Shown here: positions 24,829 through 34,700 of the stretch, piece after piece
Layout: the number at the start of each line of letters is the position of its first letter
Numbering within the stretch: position 1 is the first letter of the stretch
NCBI RefSeq assembly: GCF_001625305.1
Contig: NW_017803865.1
Coordinates: 1,188,002 to 1,252,001, forward strand
Length of the DNA: 64,000 nucleotides
DNA from: Branchiostoma belcheri
Lineage: Eukaryota > Chordata > Leptocardii > Amphioxiformes > Branchiostomatidae
Reading direction: 5' to 3'
Translations under genes and position numbers: made by a program
The notes under the pieces: generated by a model
Seen by the model: only the letters and a program-made list of their open reading frames with translations
What the model was told of the DNA's origin: nothing
Databases searched by the model: none

Positions 24829-25928
24829 TCATGTTCAGATTATTACACGCACTTCTTGATTTACTTGTTGTTCCTGTTGACATAAAAGAAACCATGTTCA
24901 GTTTGAGATTCTTCTTATTGATACATATTGATAAATAGTAATCATTGCAGCTTTTCCTTTGGTACCGTTTGAATTCTTAAACATGGATAACATGGATATT
25001 AGGTTCAAAACTGGATTACTGTAGATTGAGCATTATCATCTTTATCCATCATGAAAAACAGGGATTTGCTATTTTAACGTCTACTACATCATTACAAGGC
25101 TAATCATGTAGGAAAGGAATGTGAGTGATCACTGCTTTTGTTTACATCAATTATTGGTAGACACATCATCCAAATGGCCATGACGTCATGGTGATCACTT
25201 GTATCAAACCAAATAATTTGTCTGATAGCATTAGATATCTCTGCTACATTTCCTACATTCTAGTGTTATCTATACACAAATTAATACTAAACTCACAAAT
25301 GGTACCAAGGGTTATTCTAGGGGATTCAGAGCACAGGAAAACTTCAACAGTGACTGTACTGTTGATTTCTATACCTTTATTGTCTAATCTTCTAATCTGG
25401 TGTCTTGACCTTCATAGTTAAACGTTGTTATCAGCTGGTTGTATATCTAGTAGCAAGTCAGTACCATGATAAGCATAATTTTAATTAGATACAATTTTCT
25501 TATATTCTTCAAAACCAAGGTTTTCGAAGACGTAACAAGTTCGCAAAACAAACAAGGATGGACAACAAAAGTAGATGCCCCACCTCTTGGAGCTGAAGAC
25601 CACAGACGCCCCCCACCCCCACCCAACAAAAAATCAAGAACTCTTACTTTCATTTTTTAACGTCTGGGTCAGCGCGCAATTGGGTTCAAATACTCGGTTA
25701 CGAATCATCTTCCTAACGACATCTGTACATTGAGAAATTCGTTAAGTTCCTTTTCTCAGCGTTATTGAGCAGATTCTGACCTTATGATTTTATCCTTCAC
25801 CCCCGTCTAACTTTAGATGATGCGACAGTTTTTGTCAACAGACGCTATCCCGCCGGCGCATGCCACATATTTACCCACGCTGCTGCTGAGCGGTTCGACC
25901 TAAAGTCGGCAGAAATGTTCAGCCTTAC
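24829..25928 (-). other. Probable HERC1 5' untranslated intron
   Basis: A strong minus-strand donor, CAG|GTAAGG, lies at 25929/25928 in GC-rich promoter-like sequence, and the coding start is at 24828. The simplest reading is a non-coding first exon near 25929-26000 spliced to an exon starting shortly upstream of 24828. I could not place the acceptor with certainty. Nothing else is recognisable in between. Confidence 0.5.
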
Positions 25929-26100
25929 CTGACTGATCTTCGTCGTGTTGCGTCCGCGAGGAGCAGCCCTCATCTACGTAACAAACGGCACAACAGACGC
26001 TTGTTGTCTGTACCGAAATTGGAACCGACCCGATCGGCCGACATTTTGTCGGCAATGACCTCGGGTGAAAGGTTGAAGGTCAGAAATCAGCTGTCTGTGC
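25780..26100. promoter_or_regulatory. Candidate shared promoter of HERC1 (-) and the glutaredoxin-like gene (+)
   Basis: This stretch is rich in CpG compared with its surroundings, lacks a clear TATA box, and contains the palindromic block CCGACATTTTGTCGG near 26038. The probable HERC1 first-exon donor is on its left side. The glutaredoxin coding start (26594) follows a pyrimidine-rich acceptor at 26591, which implies a non-coding exon of that gene in this same area. Confidence 0.5.
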
Positions 26101-26593
26101 TAGAGGCCGTACATACATGTGATGTAGTGTTTGTTTATATCAAGGACTATATTCTTCTCAGATTATCAACTAGCAACAGTGGAACATCACTTAGGTACTA
26201 GAATGTCATGCAATAGCTACAATGATTTATCATGTTTGAAATTTGGCTGTTGTTAACATGTATTTGGAAAATGTTGAGATGACACCTTTTAAGGATTTTT
26301 GGTTTGGCAGAGCCTTTCAAATTCAATAATCACTCACTCACTGTCCGGTTTTATCGTCTGTTGTTCCCCGTCTTCCGAGGATTAGACGTGCTTGCATAAT
26401 ACTTGATGGCAGCACGCCACTTGTCTCTGTGGGTTGATTGTATGTTATTATAAAAATTGTTTTTCTACTACTGACTGGCTGTTCATTGTATCATTTGTTT
26501 TAAACCTCTGGGTTAATTTTATTGACACCACCGTGTTATGTTGCTAGATTATAAAAACATGCTCTGAAAGTCCATTTCTTCTTCCTCCCAGAC

Positions 26594-28053
26594 ATGACTG
26601 TCCAGAAACGAGTGATGCAGGGTGCTCTGTGGTCAGTCCAACGTTACAGCTGTCTGATGTCCAGGCTGTATTCAACAAGGAAGACTTTACCTGTCCTGAC
26701 CCTGTATACCAAAGTACGGTAATGAAAATGTGCATTTCACCACAAAGGGCTAAAAGTTTGTAACATTGTCAAGGATTGAAAGGCCTTTAAAGTGAGTTAA
26801 ATCTTTGATACCTCAGTACAAGTAATAAGCCTTTGATGGTCAATTTCCAGACTGTGGCATCTTATATTTCATCTTCATCATCATCATCTTTGATACAGCT
26901 TAGCCTTCTAAAGAGAAGATTACTAGCAGCTGCGCATTAATACTGTGTGCAAAGTGCAAACAAAGGGTAGGGTAGGGGTGGACATGGACAAGTGCAAGGA
27001 CAGGACAAGTGAAATGTGGTGCTAGTGTTACACATATTTACATATGTACACGGACAGGGAGGCAGCTCAATGCAGCGAAGCCCGTCCCAGCTCAGCTTTG
27101 AACTGGGAGATGGACTTCGCCTCCGCCACACTAGGCTCAAGTTCATTCCACTCCTTGATGGTGCGAGGGAAGAACGAGAGCCTGTATTTGATTCAGTTCA
27201 TTGTGTTTTACCTTCAAAAACCTTGCATCTTGCAGATTTACCAAAATGTAAGGCACTAGCTAACTATACTTTTAATAAAGTTTTATGTGGCAAAACTGCT
27301 TTCTCTTTTTTCTCCAGGAGGTGTGTCCACTGTGTGATGAAGCTAAGGAAGTTTTAATGCCATACAAACACAGGGTAAGTTCAGTTTTGCATGGAAATAA
27401 AAGCTTTGTGGGTTTTATATTATGAGCAAATGTCATTTTTATGTGAATTTGAATAATTGCATTACGTCTTATATTAATGCTGAAGTTTAACATTACCCAT
27501 ACATATAATTGACCGCGAATGATAATTGAAATTTTATCAGCCCTAAAGGTGCTGCAGTTTACACCTAAAAAGACAGGAGGCGATGTTATCATGGAATGTA
27601 CAGTCATGTACATCAAATTCTTCATTGATGGAAGAGCTGGGATCTTGACCAGTTATTTTAGCCTGGGTGCCATCCTATTTGTATGCCAGGGTTCCCATAC
27701 TCCCAAACTCGGTTGCGAGTAAGGAAGCCCGGCATACAAATAGGATAGCACCCAGGCTACAATTATTTCACAGAACACACCATTTTCATGACCTTTCATT
27801 GGGTAGGACTGTATATAACAACCTTTCCTTGCATTTTATTGATAAGATGCATTTCACATCTATACGTCTCTTTTGATAGTTTCATTTGGAAGAGGTGGAT
27901 ATCACAAAACCAGACAACAAGCAGTGGTTCAGGCAGTACCGATACGACATTCCAGTCTTCCACTTCAACAGCCAGTTTCTCATGAAGCACAGAGTAGATA
28001 TACAAGCTTTGGAGGGAGCCCTACAGAAATGGGAGGAGGAGGACTCAGCATGA
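26594..28053 (+). CDS. Glutaredoxin-like protein (C5orf63/YDR286C family), 116 residues
   Basis: This is a thioredoxin-fold protein of the DUF836-type glutaredoxin-like family; the exact substrate is not established. There are three exons with frame kept at phase 0: 26594-26713, 27318-27374, 27880-28053. Residues 1-30 are basic and hydroxylated without acidic residues, which could be a mitochondrial presequence. The fold starts with TLPVLTLYTK, followed by the active-site motif CPLC (residues ~43-46) and DEAKEVL. EVDITKPDNKQW and YDIPVFHFN carry the cis-proline strand typical of the fold, and the end is KWEEEDSA. Length and motif order match the human C5orf63 protein. The first donor is GTACGG and the others GTAAGT. 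An acceptor two bases before the ATG implies a 5' untranslated exon. Intron 1 holds an antisense LINE tail and intron 2 a 101-base hairpin MITE. A likely poly(A) signal is AATAAA at 28616. Confidence 0.92.
26865..27190 (-). mobile_element. LINE 3' end fragment (end of reverse-transcriptase ORF)
   Basis: On the minus strand, 27190 down to 27067 reads as the last ~40 residues of a non-LTR retrotransposon ORF2. It contains SFFPRTIKEWNEL and ISQFKAELGRASLH followed by a stop at 27067-27069. The R-T-I-x-x-W-N-x-L pattern is typical of the C-terminal tail of CR1/jockey-type elements. After the stop comes ~170 bases of tail ending in a GAT/GATGAT microsatellite near 26870-26895. The rest of the element is missing (5' truncation). 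It lies antisense in intron 1 of the glutaredoxin-like gene. Confidence 0.8.
27659..27759. mobile_element. Hairpin MITE of the TAGCCTGGGT family
   Basis: The 101-base unit has 29-base arms. The left arm starts TAGCCTGGGTGCCATCC and the right arm is its reverse complement with one mismatch, leaving a ~43-base loop. Copies lie at 44122-44203 and 44635-44704. It is in intron 2 of the glutaredoxin-like gene, so the transcript could fold here. Confidence 0.9.
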
Positions 28054-29790
28054 TACTGTACGACATGTAGCTTAGTTTCACCAGAACTTGTATAACATGT
28101 TGTAATGTATCAATGAAGGTTAGACATCCAGGTAATAAGATACACAAGAAAACAGTTACTCAAGCAACTGGGAGATTTTGAAAACTATCAAATGTTTCTT
28201 TCAAGCAGTATCCATTACTTTTCTGTGACCAGTTGCTTGTTTTCCTGTGCATGTTTGTAACATTTGGAGGAAATGGAACCAATTCTTTTATCTGCTAATC
28301 CTTTATCTGGTAAGGTATATGATTGCCTCAAGTAGTTTTATGCCATAACAACAAATTATTTTTGATTTATTTTGGAATTAATTTTGAATCGAGAATCTAT
28401 GGCCTTAATTCTGTTATAAAATGTCCTTATCCAGGGCTAGACTAATATCTAGAGTGTGAGATGAAGTTATTTCATGTTGATTGTTGTTCAAGGTTTTGTG
28501 TTTCCCTTTGATTTTCCTCTTCTAATTGTCATTTTCCATAACGTTCCCTGGCCCTATCATATCAGTACAAAAAATGTTGGCCAAAAGTCCTTAAAAAAGT
28601 CAAATGGAAGTCATCAATAAACTCACACATTAGCTATATTTGTTTTCCATTTTACCAACAGTTGTTGTAACAGTGAGTTGGTTATACTGAATTTTCAGTG
28701 AACGACGGCTTCTGCTGTGCTCTGTCGTTGAAAAAAGATATCTTATTCTTCATTCATTTTAGCCTGTAAGGGGGCCAACTTACATCAGGCCTTTCCAAGC
28801 ATGTACATATAACATCACGTCTTCGGGAAACAAAGTACTAGTCAAGGACCTGCGTAAAGGCTGTCATACAAAATTGTCACGTAGTGAAAATGAACAACCA
28901 CAAGTCATCACAAAACATTAGTCTGTACACACATATACGTGGCTCCTGCAGACTGATTACTCCTTCAATTTCTATCTCAGAAGACTTTTCAAACACTCAG
29001 GAGAAAAAAGATGCAGATCTCACAACCTGCTTTGAAGATTGTACCAAGGACAAACTTATGTAACACATTTACGATTGTAGTATTCCTCCTTTTAGTCTTA
29101 AAAAAGACCCTAAGCCATGCAGTTCATGTAGTTTCTTTATTGCCCACTTGAAAGATAGATAAGGGGACTTCTAGGTTCCCATTTTTTTAATCGTACTGAG
29201 CTCTTGATGTGATGAACAGTCCTTGAAACGTATTGCACACGTTAAATAAAAACAGGTACTAGTACTTTATTATACTGGCTTGTAACATTTATATTCTCTA
29301 GACTCTTGGCTGAAAATTGCATACTACTAAGAGTATGCAGTTGACAATTTATCATGCTGAAAGCTTTTAACAATGAGGTCTCCACTATGCCAGAAAAACA
29401 AGACTTGAACAGAAAGAGACAGTGCTGTGCTTCATGTAGGACTTGATTGACTTTCACAAGCGAAAATATGTTTACACTAAACTGCACCATGGAGTGCATA
29501 ATACATAAACTGTATTGGACTTTATATTGTACAGAAAGACCTCATAAACTCCATGAATAAAACTCCATGAATAAAAAACTATCAAGTTACAATACAGCAA
29601 GTAAACATATATTTGGAATGTGCAGCATGTAATATGTGGTATGTTTAAGTTACAAATATAAAGTCATGGCACAACACAAAGATATGGATAGCAAGTGTAC
29701 TACACAACTGGTGGAACATCTTCCTACATTAAGACCTACAAGATAAACAAGCTACAGTAGCACCAACAATATTCATTACATACAGAGATA
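28054..29790. other. Convergent spacer: 3' untranslated regions of the glutaredoxin-like gene and DET1
   Basis: The two genes end tail to tail. AATAAA at 28616 (+) is a candidate signal for the left gene. AATAAA on the minus strand at 29266-29271 and 29136-29141 are candidates for DET1. No other gene is visible. A dispersed repeat lies at 28107-28230. Confidence 0.55.
28107..28230 (-). repeat. Dispersed repeat (GATGTCTAACCTTCAT family)
   Basis: It reads, in reverse, the same blocks as 51536-51658: the attacATCCAGG end, the CACAAGAAA block, the CAAGCAACTGG block and the ATCCATTACTTTTC block. It lies in the 3' region of the glutaredoxin-like gene. Confidence 0.65.
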
Positions 29791-32700
29791 TTAGTCTGAG
29801 GGGCAGTGTCTGACATGGAAATTAACTACATATTCAGCGTTTGTTCTCTGCACGGAGATGGCGAACGGCTCGTACGGGTGGAACGTGAAGGCAACCAGGC
29901 GCCGAGCGGTGGGAGGTGTCTGGCGCCCCGGCATGCCTGCCTGGATCTTGAACTTCAGTAGACCAGAGTCCCTCGCATAAAACCTGGGAGATGAAGATTT
30001 GAAAATAAACTTTAAGGACGGTGGAAATCCTGTGCTAAGGATGGGTGAAATATCAATACTGAACAACAATTCTTCAACCTAGATACATATCACACCATTG
30101 AGTCAGCCATGACAAGATGTATAGACTATATTTTCTATATTTCAAAGCAGAAAACTATGTTAGTTACCACTTGGAAAGCCAAGCATCATACTCATTTTAT
30201 TATTGACAATTGCTTTTCCATCTATCTGCCCCAAATGACGAAGCTTTAACAGTTATCGCTACATGTATTTTATGTGTTATAAAGTGGTATGAATGTAGTG
30301 ATAATGTGAACTCTCATATTGCACTGGATACCCTTGGACCACCACATTAAAATAACTGAATTAAAGAGATATACTAATGCAGCACCAGCAATCCCTGAGG
30401 TATACACACTTCAGAATGCTCAAGGCCTTGATAACATTGCTTTTTTAATGTAGCAGTGTTAGAGTACCCAGTGGAATTATGACTGTAGATGTTACCATTA
30501 GTGTTTCTATACACACCTGGTCTAATTAGTCTGAATGTATTTTGTCATCACATGCTCATTAGCAAGCGAGGTGGTAACCACATTAGAGCAATTAAACTAA
30601 GAGTATTTATCCTACACGCACATGTACATAATTTGGTGATGCCACCCCTTTTCTGGGTGTTCACAGCATGTCTGTGTTCTCAAGGTTTCATACTCTAACA
30701 TGAAGCAAAGGTTTGGGGTTTCGTTATTATTTTTTGGGGGGGCCTCTCCTATCATTTTGTCAATTTCTCTGTCTCCCTAGCAGTGGTTGTGATTTCTTTT
30801 GTCCTCCAGAGAGAGGGAGGTGAAAGAAATTGGGGCCACTACTAACAGAACATAGAATTATGGAAAAGGTAAAAAATCCCAAAAGACTTGGAGAGCAAAG
30901 GGAATGGACAGTAATGTGTCAAGCATAAAATTTGTAACCCTCAAGAGTAAGTCTTGAAGTTGAGAGCCACTTGATCTTTTCCCCATCCTACCCATTAGTA
31001 AGCACAGGGCTTAAAATTCATTTTTTAAAATAGATACACTTAACCTGACAATGTAGGGGTGCAGAAAATGAATTGGTTGAACAACTTAAGATGAAGTAGA
31101 AGGTCAGCAAAATGAGGAGAACAAAGACTACTCAAGAATATGGCATGTACTTCTAGTGTACAAAAAAATATTGTACATTATACCTAAATACATAGTTACG
31201 TAACCCCACACAAATGTCCAGTACTTTCACCACTAAACCCACTGTCCAAAGGTGTACAGCTCCAACTTTGGGTTTGGGTTCACTAATCTCCAAGCAAATC
31301 TTTTGGTGGCTGCAAACACAGTATGAAATTGGCCAGGCAGTATCCATTTGCCAGGCAGTCACCATTTGCTGGTGACTAGTACAACAAAAGCTAATAAAAA
31401 CACCTATAAACACATCAGAAATAGGATGTAGCCTAAACCTCTGCTTGGAGAGTGTACTAGTATATGCACCCAGTATTTCCATCCCTGTTGACGTAATCAC
31501 CTGATGGGATGGTCCCCACAAGCCTTTGGCCTCTCCATGACGGACACCCACTTGTCGTCATAGCTGAAGAGTGACAGGTCCAGATAGGGACTGCTGCTGT
31601 AGGACTGGGCACTGATGGGCAGCTGGGCCAGCAGACGCTTCACCGCCTCCGTCTGACCACCATATTTGGCATGGATGATGGTGTGTTTAAATCTGTGGGG
31701 AGGAGGCAGGAAGGTCGTTAAAATCTTACCATATTCTGTGCAACAGGATTAGACCTGTGATAAGGACATTTGCATAACAGACTGGCAATTAGCAAGCCCA
31801 TTGAATTGAACATAGAGAGTACTGCAAATATTGCTACTCAATGTTACTTAGATATAATGCTATGCTGCAACATCACTCGATACAAAATTTGGCCAAAATT
31901 CTGAGTGACTTTGTCAATGTGTATAGATTCTAATTACACACAAATATGACAATTAAAAATTTTGATACCCTAAAAATACTCAAGAAATGTTAATTTGTAC
32001 AGTACACACCAACTTTTTGCATCACTTCTTTTGGCACAAACCTGGGATTTGCATTAAATTTTGAAAACCCAAACCATTTCCCATTCACTACATTATGAAT
32101 TGAATGGCATACTCGCATGAGCTATTATGGCATAAACCTGACATTGGTGTAAAATATTTCCAAGTCAATCACATATTGACGCAGCAATATGTGATAGAAA
32201 TAATAACTTTGTCATTTGAACTTGCTGACTCCCCCACCTACTAATGTACATAATTCAGCCCATACCCTTGCAGTAGCCGAGCATAGCTTTTCATTGGCAT
32301 ATTACAATCTCCAAATTTAGCATAAAGTAGCTGCTTCTTTCTTGGACTACTTGAACCCACTAATTCATATGTAATTTTGGCTTTCTATCTGTTTCTGCTA
32401 GACAAAAAATCTACTTGTTAGTGTTACTGTTCATGCAAAAATCAGGTGTTTACTGTAGTAGAAATCTGGACCTGCCTTCTCTGTATCTGTCGAGCGTATA
32501 TGTTGCTCGATGCAGAACAGGTGAAGTGAACAGGCTGTGAATGAAGAGATGCGTTCCTGAACAAGTCACAGAAATTTTCAAACAACTCCAGCAGTTCCTC
32601 TGACGTGTTCTCGAACACCGCTACCACATTTGTCGACATCATGTCATACACTACGAAGAACGAAGGCTGGGAGTTGGGGTCCTGGACCCGAAGTGTGACC

Positions 32701-33827
32701 ACATCCTCGCTGGCATACTTGATCAACAGGTGGTTCTCATCAAGCAGCTGCATCTTCCACATCCTCAACATGCAGAACTGGTCAAAGTACTGGAAAAACT
32801 GCCGCAGGGCGAAGGGAGAGCCGTCCTGCTTGGCTCTACTGTAGAGGTACACCAGCAGTCTGTGCTTCAGGCAGTTGATGGCAGTTTCCCTAAAGGGTCT
32901 CACTTGCTGTTGGGTGGGGTTAAACTCCTGTCTAACATGAGACAACATCAACTCATCATCTTCATAGCAGAACCTGCCGATACTCCGAACTCCAACAAAG
33001 TAGCCATCCTCCCCGATGTGGAATATATGTATGGTCTGTTGTTGGACGGAGAGGATGGCAAGGATGTTCCTGTACAAGTAGAGGCCTTGGTTGTGTGAGA
33101 GAAAGATTTTGTCGCACTTGAACTGTTTGGTGTCACACAGTCTGCCGGTGTGCATGTCCACAATGTGGAGAGAATAGTCTTCTAGTGGAGAGCGAGGGTT
33201 GGGGGCCACGGATTCGTTATTCTGGTACATGTCAAAAAAGTAGGGATAAGGTTCCTCTGGAACATACATGGCTGATCCCACAATAACGTATCTGCTGTCC
33301 TCAGTGAAGAGACTGCACTCTCTGTTGAGATGTTCTCCATTGGGTGCTACACTCGTGGTATGTAGAAGTTCAAAGAAGGTGTCGAACAGACACGCCCGTA
33401 TCTGAGAGGCACTGTTGCTGGCGTCGGCTCCAGACAGCAGCTCTCCCTCTCGACTGAACAGGATGTTTTCTGCTGCATGCGATCCGCGAAATTTGTAGAT
33501 TTCAATCGAAGTCTGGTCAGAGGAGAAGGCAATAAAGTGCTTCCCGTCTGGCGAAAACTTTCGCAAAAAACATGGCGGCTTTTCGACATTGACGATGGTG
33601 AAGTTGGGGAACAAGTTTTGGTGAAAAGAGCGAGCGATATGCCAGTTTGTGCCTGGGTAAGCAACGTGGGTCTCCCTCTGGCGCAGCCTGTGGACAATGT
33701 TCTGGTTGGGTATGCGCCGAACCTTGATGAAGTCTGCAAAGCTTTCAGCGCCAAAAGAATTAGTGGGACCTTCCATCTCTTCCCATCCTGCCTCCCCCTC
33801 ACAGAAAGCTTTAGCGGGATCTGCCAT
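29791..33827 (-). CDS. DET1: DET1 (de-etiolated 1 homologue), 578 residues
   Basis: DET1 is a nuclear adaptor that, with DDB1, DDA1, CUL4 and COP1, forms a ubiquitin ligase whose known target in mammals is c-Jun. There are three exons: 32476-33827 (450 codons plus two bases), 31501-31692 and 29791-29983. They join in frame with phase 2 at both junctions. The sequence matches the whole human protein (550 residues). Landmarks are [104 protein letters not shown] and the C-terminal [13 protein letters not shown]. The N-terminus is about 26 residues longer than human and acidic; an alternative start is M18. The first intron must use a GC donor (AGAAG|GCAGGT); the nearby GT six bases on would break the frame. 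An acceptor ~25 bases upstream of the ATG (TTTTTTTTCAG) implies a 5' untranslated exon. A nested transposon lies in intron 2. Confidence 0.95.
31006..31487 (+). mobile_element. Repeat of the AGGGCTGGAAAT family, interrupted by another MITE
   Basis: The left end AGGGCTTAAAATTCA and the right end CAGTATTTCCATCCCT are imperfect inverted repeats, as in the other copies (42870-43132, 50222-50592, 53105-53225, 58740-58950). The inner phrases TACGTAACCCCACACAAAT and CCCACTGTCC recur in those copies. A 167-base element (31286-31452) splits it just before the conserved right end. It lies next to the donor of DET1 exon 2. Confidence 0.75.
31286..31452. mobile_element. MITE of the CTCCAAGCAGA family nested in another repeat
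   Basis: The inverted ends are AATCTCCAAGCAAATC and its imperfect partner CTCTGCTTGGAGAG. Removing it restores continuity of the surrounding repeat with the copy ending at 43132, so it inserted later. Confidence 0.75.
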
Positions 33828-34372
33828 TGATCATCACTTGCCAGGCATTAAGTCACTGAAAAAAAAACATTACATTTTCTTCAGTTTCAAAAGGTTGAGG
33901 AAAAAAAACGTTACTGCTCGGAGACCAATTTTTTTTTTCTTCTCCAAAATTTTTTGTGGATTATTCATCAACATATACAATTTCATACGATTATGATGTG
34001 TTACATTAGGATCACATGTTCAAATCCTTTAATGTTCTTATCATTCCTTCTTAAATAAAAGATGTAGATCATCGGCATAACCTCCTAGGTACAACCAAAG
34101 AGGTGATGAGCAAGTAAAAGACCTTGGTACTATTATAAAAAGTATGACTGTTCCAGCATTTGGCTACCGGCTTTTTAAGCTCTTCCTTTTACAAGACTAC
34201 TGTTTGGCAAGATTCCCATAAGTGAACCCGTATATTGTCAAAATAATATTACTGAAGAGATGAGTTGATTATTCATTAGCTTGACCAAAAGATAAATCCA
34301 CGCAAAAGAAACTGAAAATGTAACCTGTCTCGTCTGCTAGCCGCCATACTCACTGTTTGGTTGACCCCTTAC

Positions 34373-34700
34373 CTTATTCATAGATGGACATAGCAGAAAC
34401 TCCCCTCAACTACTCTATAAAACTGCTCATTAGCTGGTCTGAAATTTGAAATAACCACTTCCATCAGATATTACATATTTCCGTGTTCCACTCCGCAAAA
34501 TTTAAGACGTTTTTTCCTCTTGTGTAGGTTTGAAAACTGTCTAGGTCAACTTTACCGAACAGTGTGCTGGGTACCGGGCCGTCGGGAACGGGGTGAGGCA
34601 CGCTGGATCAGCCATTTTGTTCACATTGTTTCCGGGTGGGACAACTGCACAGATTTCGGACGGTAAAGCGCTCTTCTCATACACTTTGATCGCTTCAGAA
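34373..34700. promoter_or_regulatory. Candidate DET1 promoter and first-exon region
   Basis: A minus-strand donor-like AATAAG|GTAAGG lies at 34373/34372 and could end a non-coding DET1 first exon. Upstream, 34560-34680 is CpG-rich, TATA-less, and contains GCCATTTTG (reverse of a YY1-type CAAAATGGC) and TTTCCGG (ETS-type) near 34612-34635. A plus-strand donor-like ACG|GTAAAG at about 34670 hints at divergent transcription, but I find no plus-strand coding exon until 48828. Confidence 0.45.
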
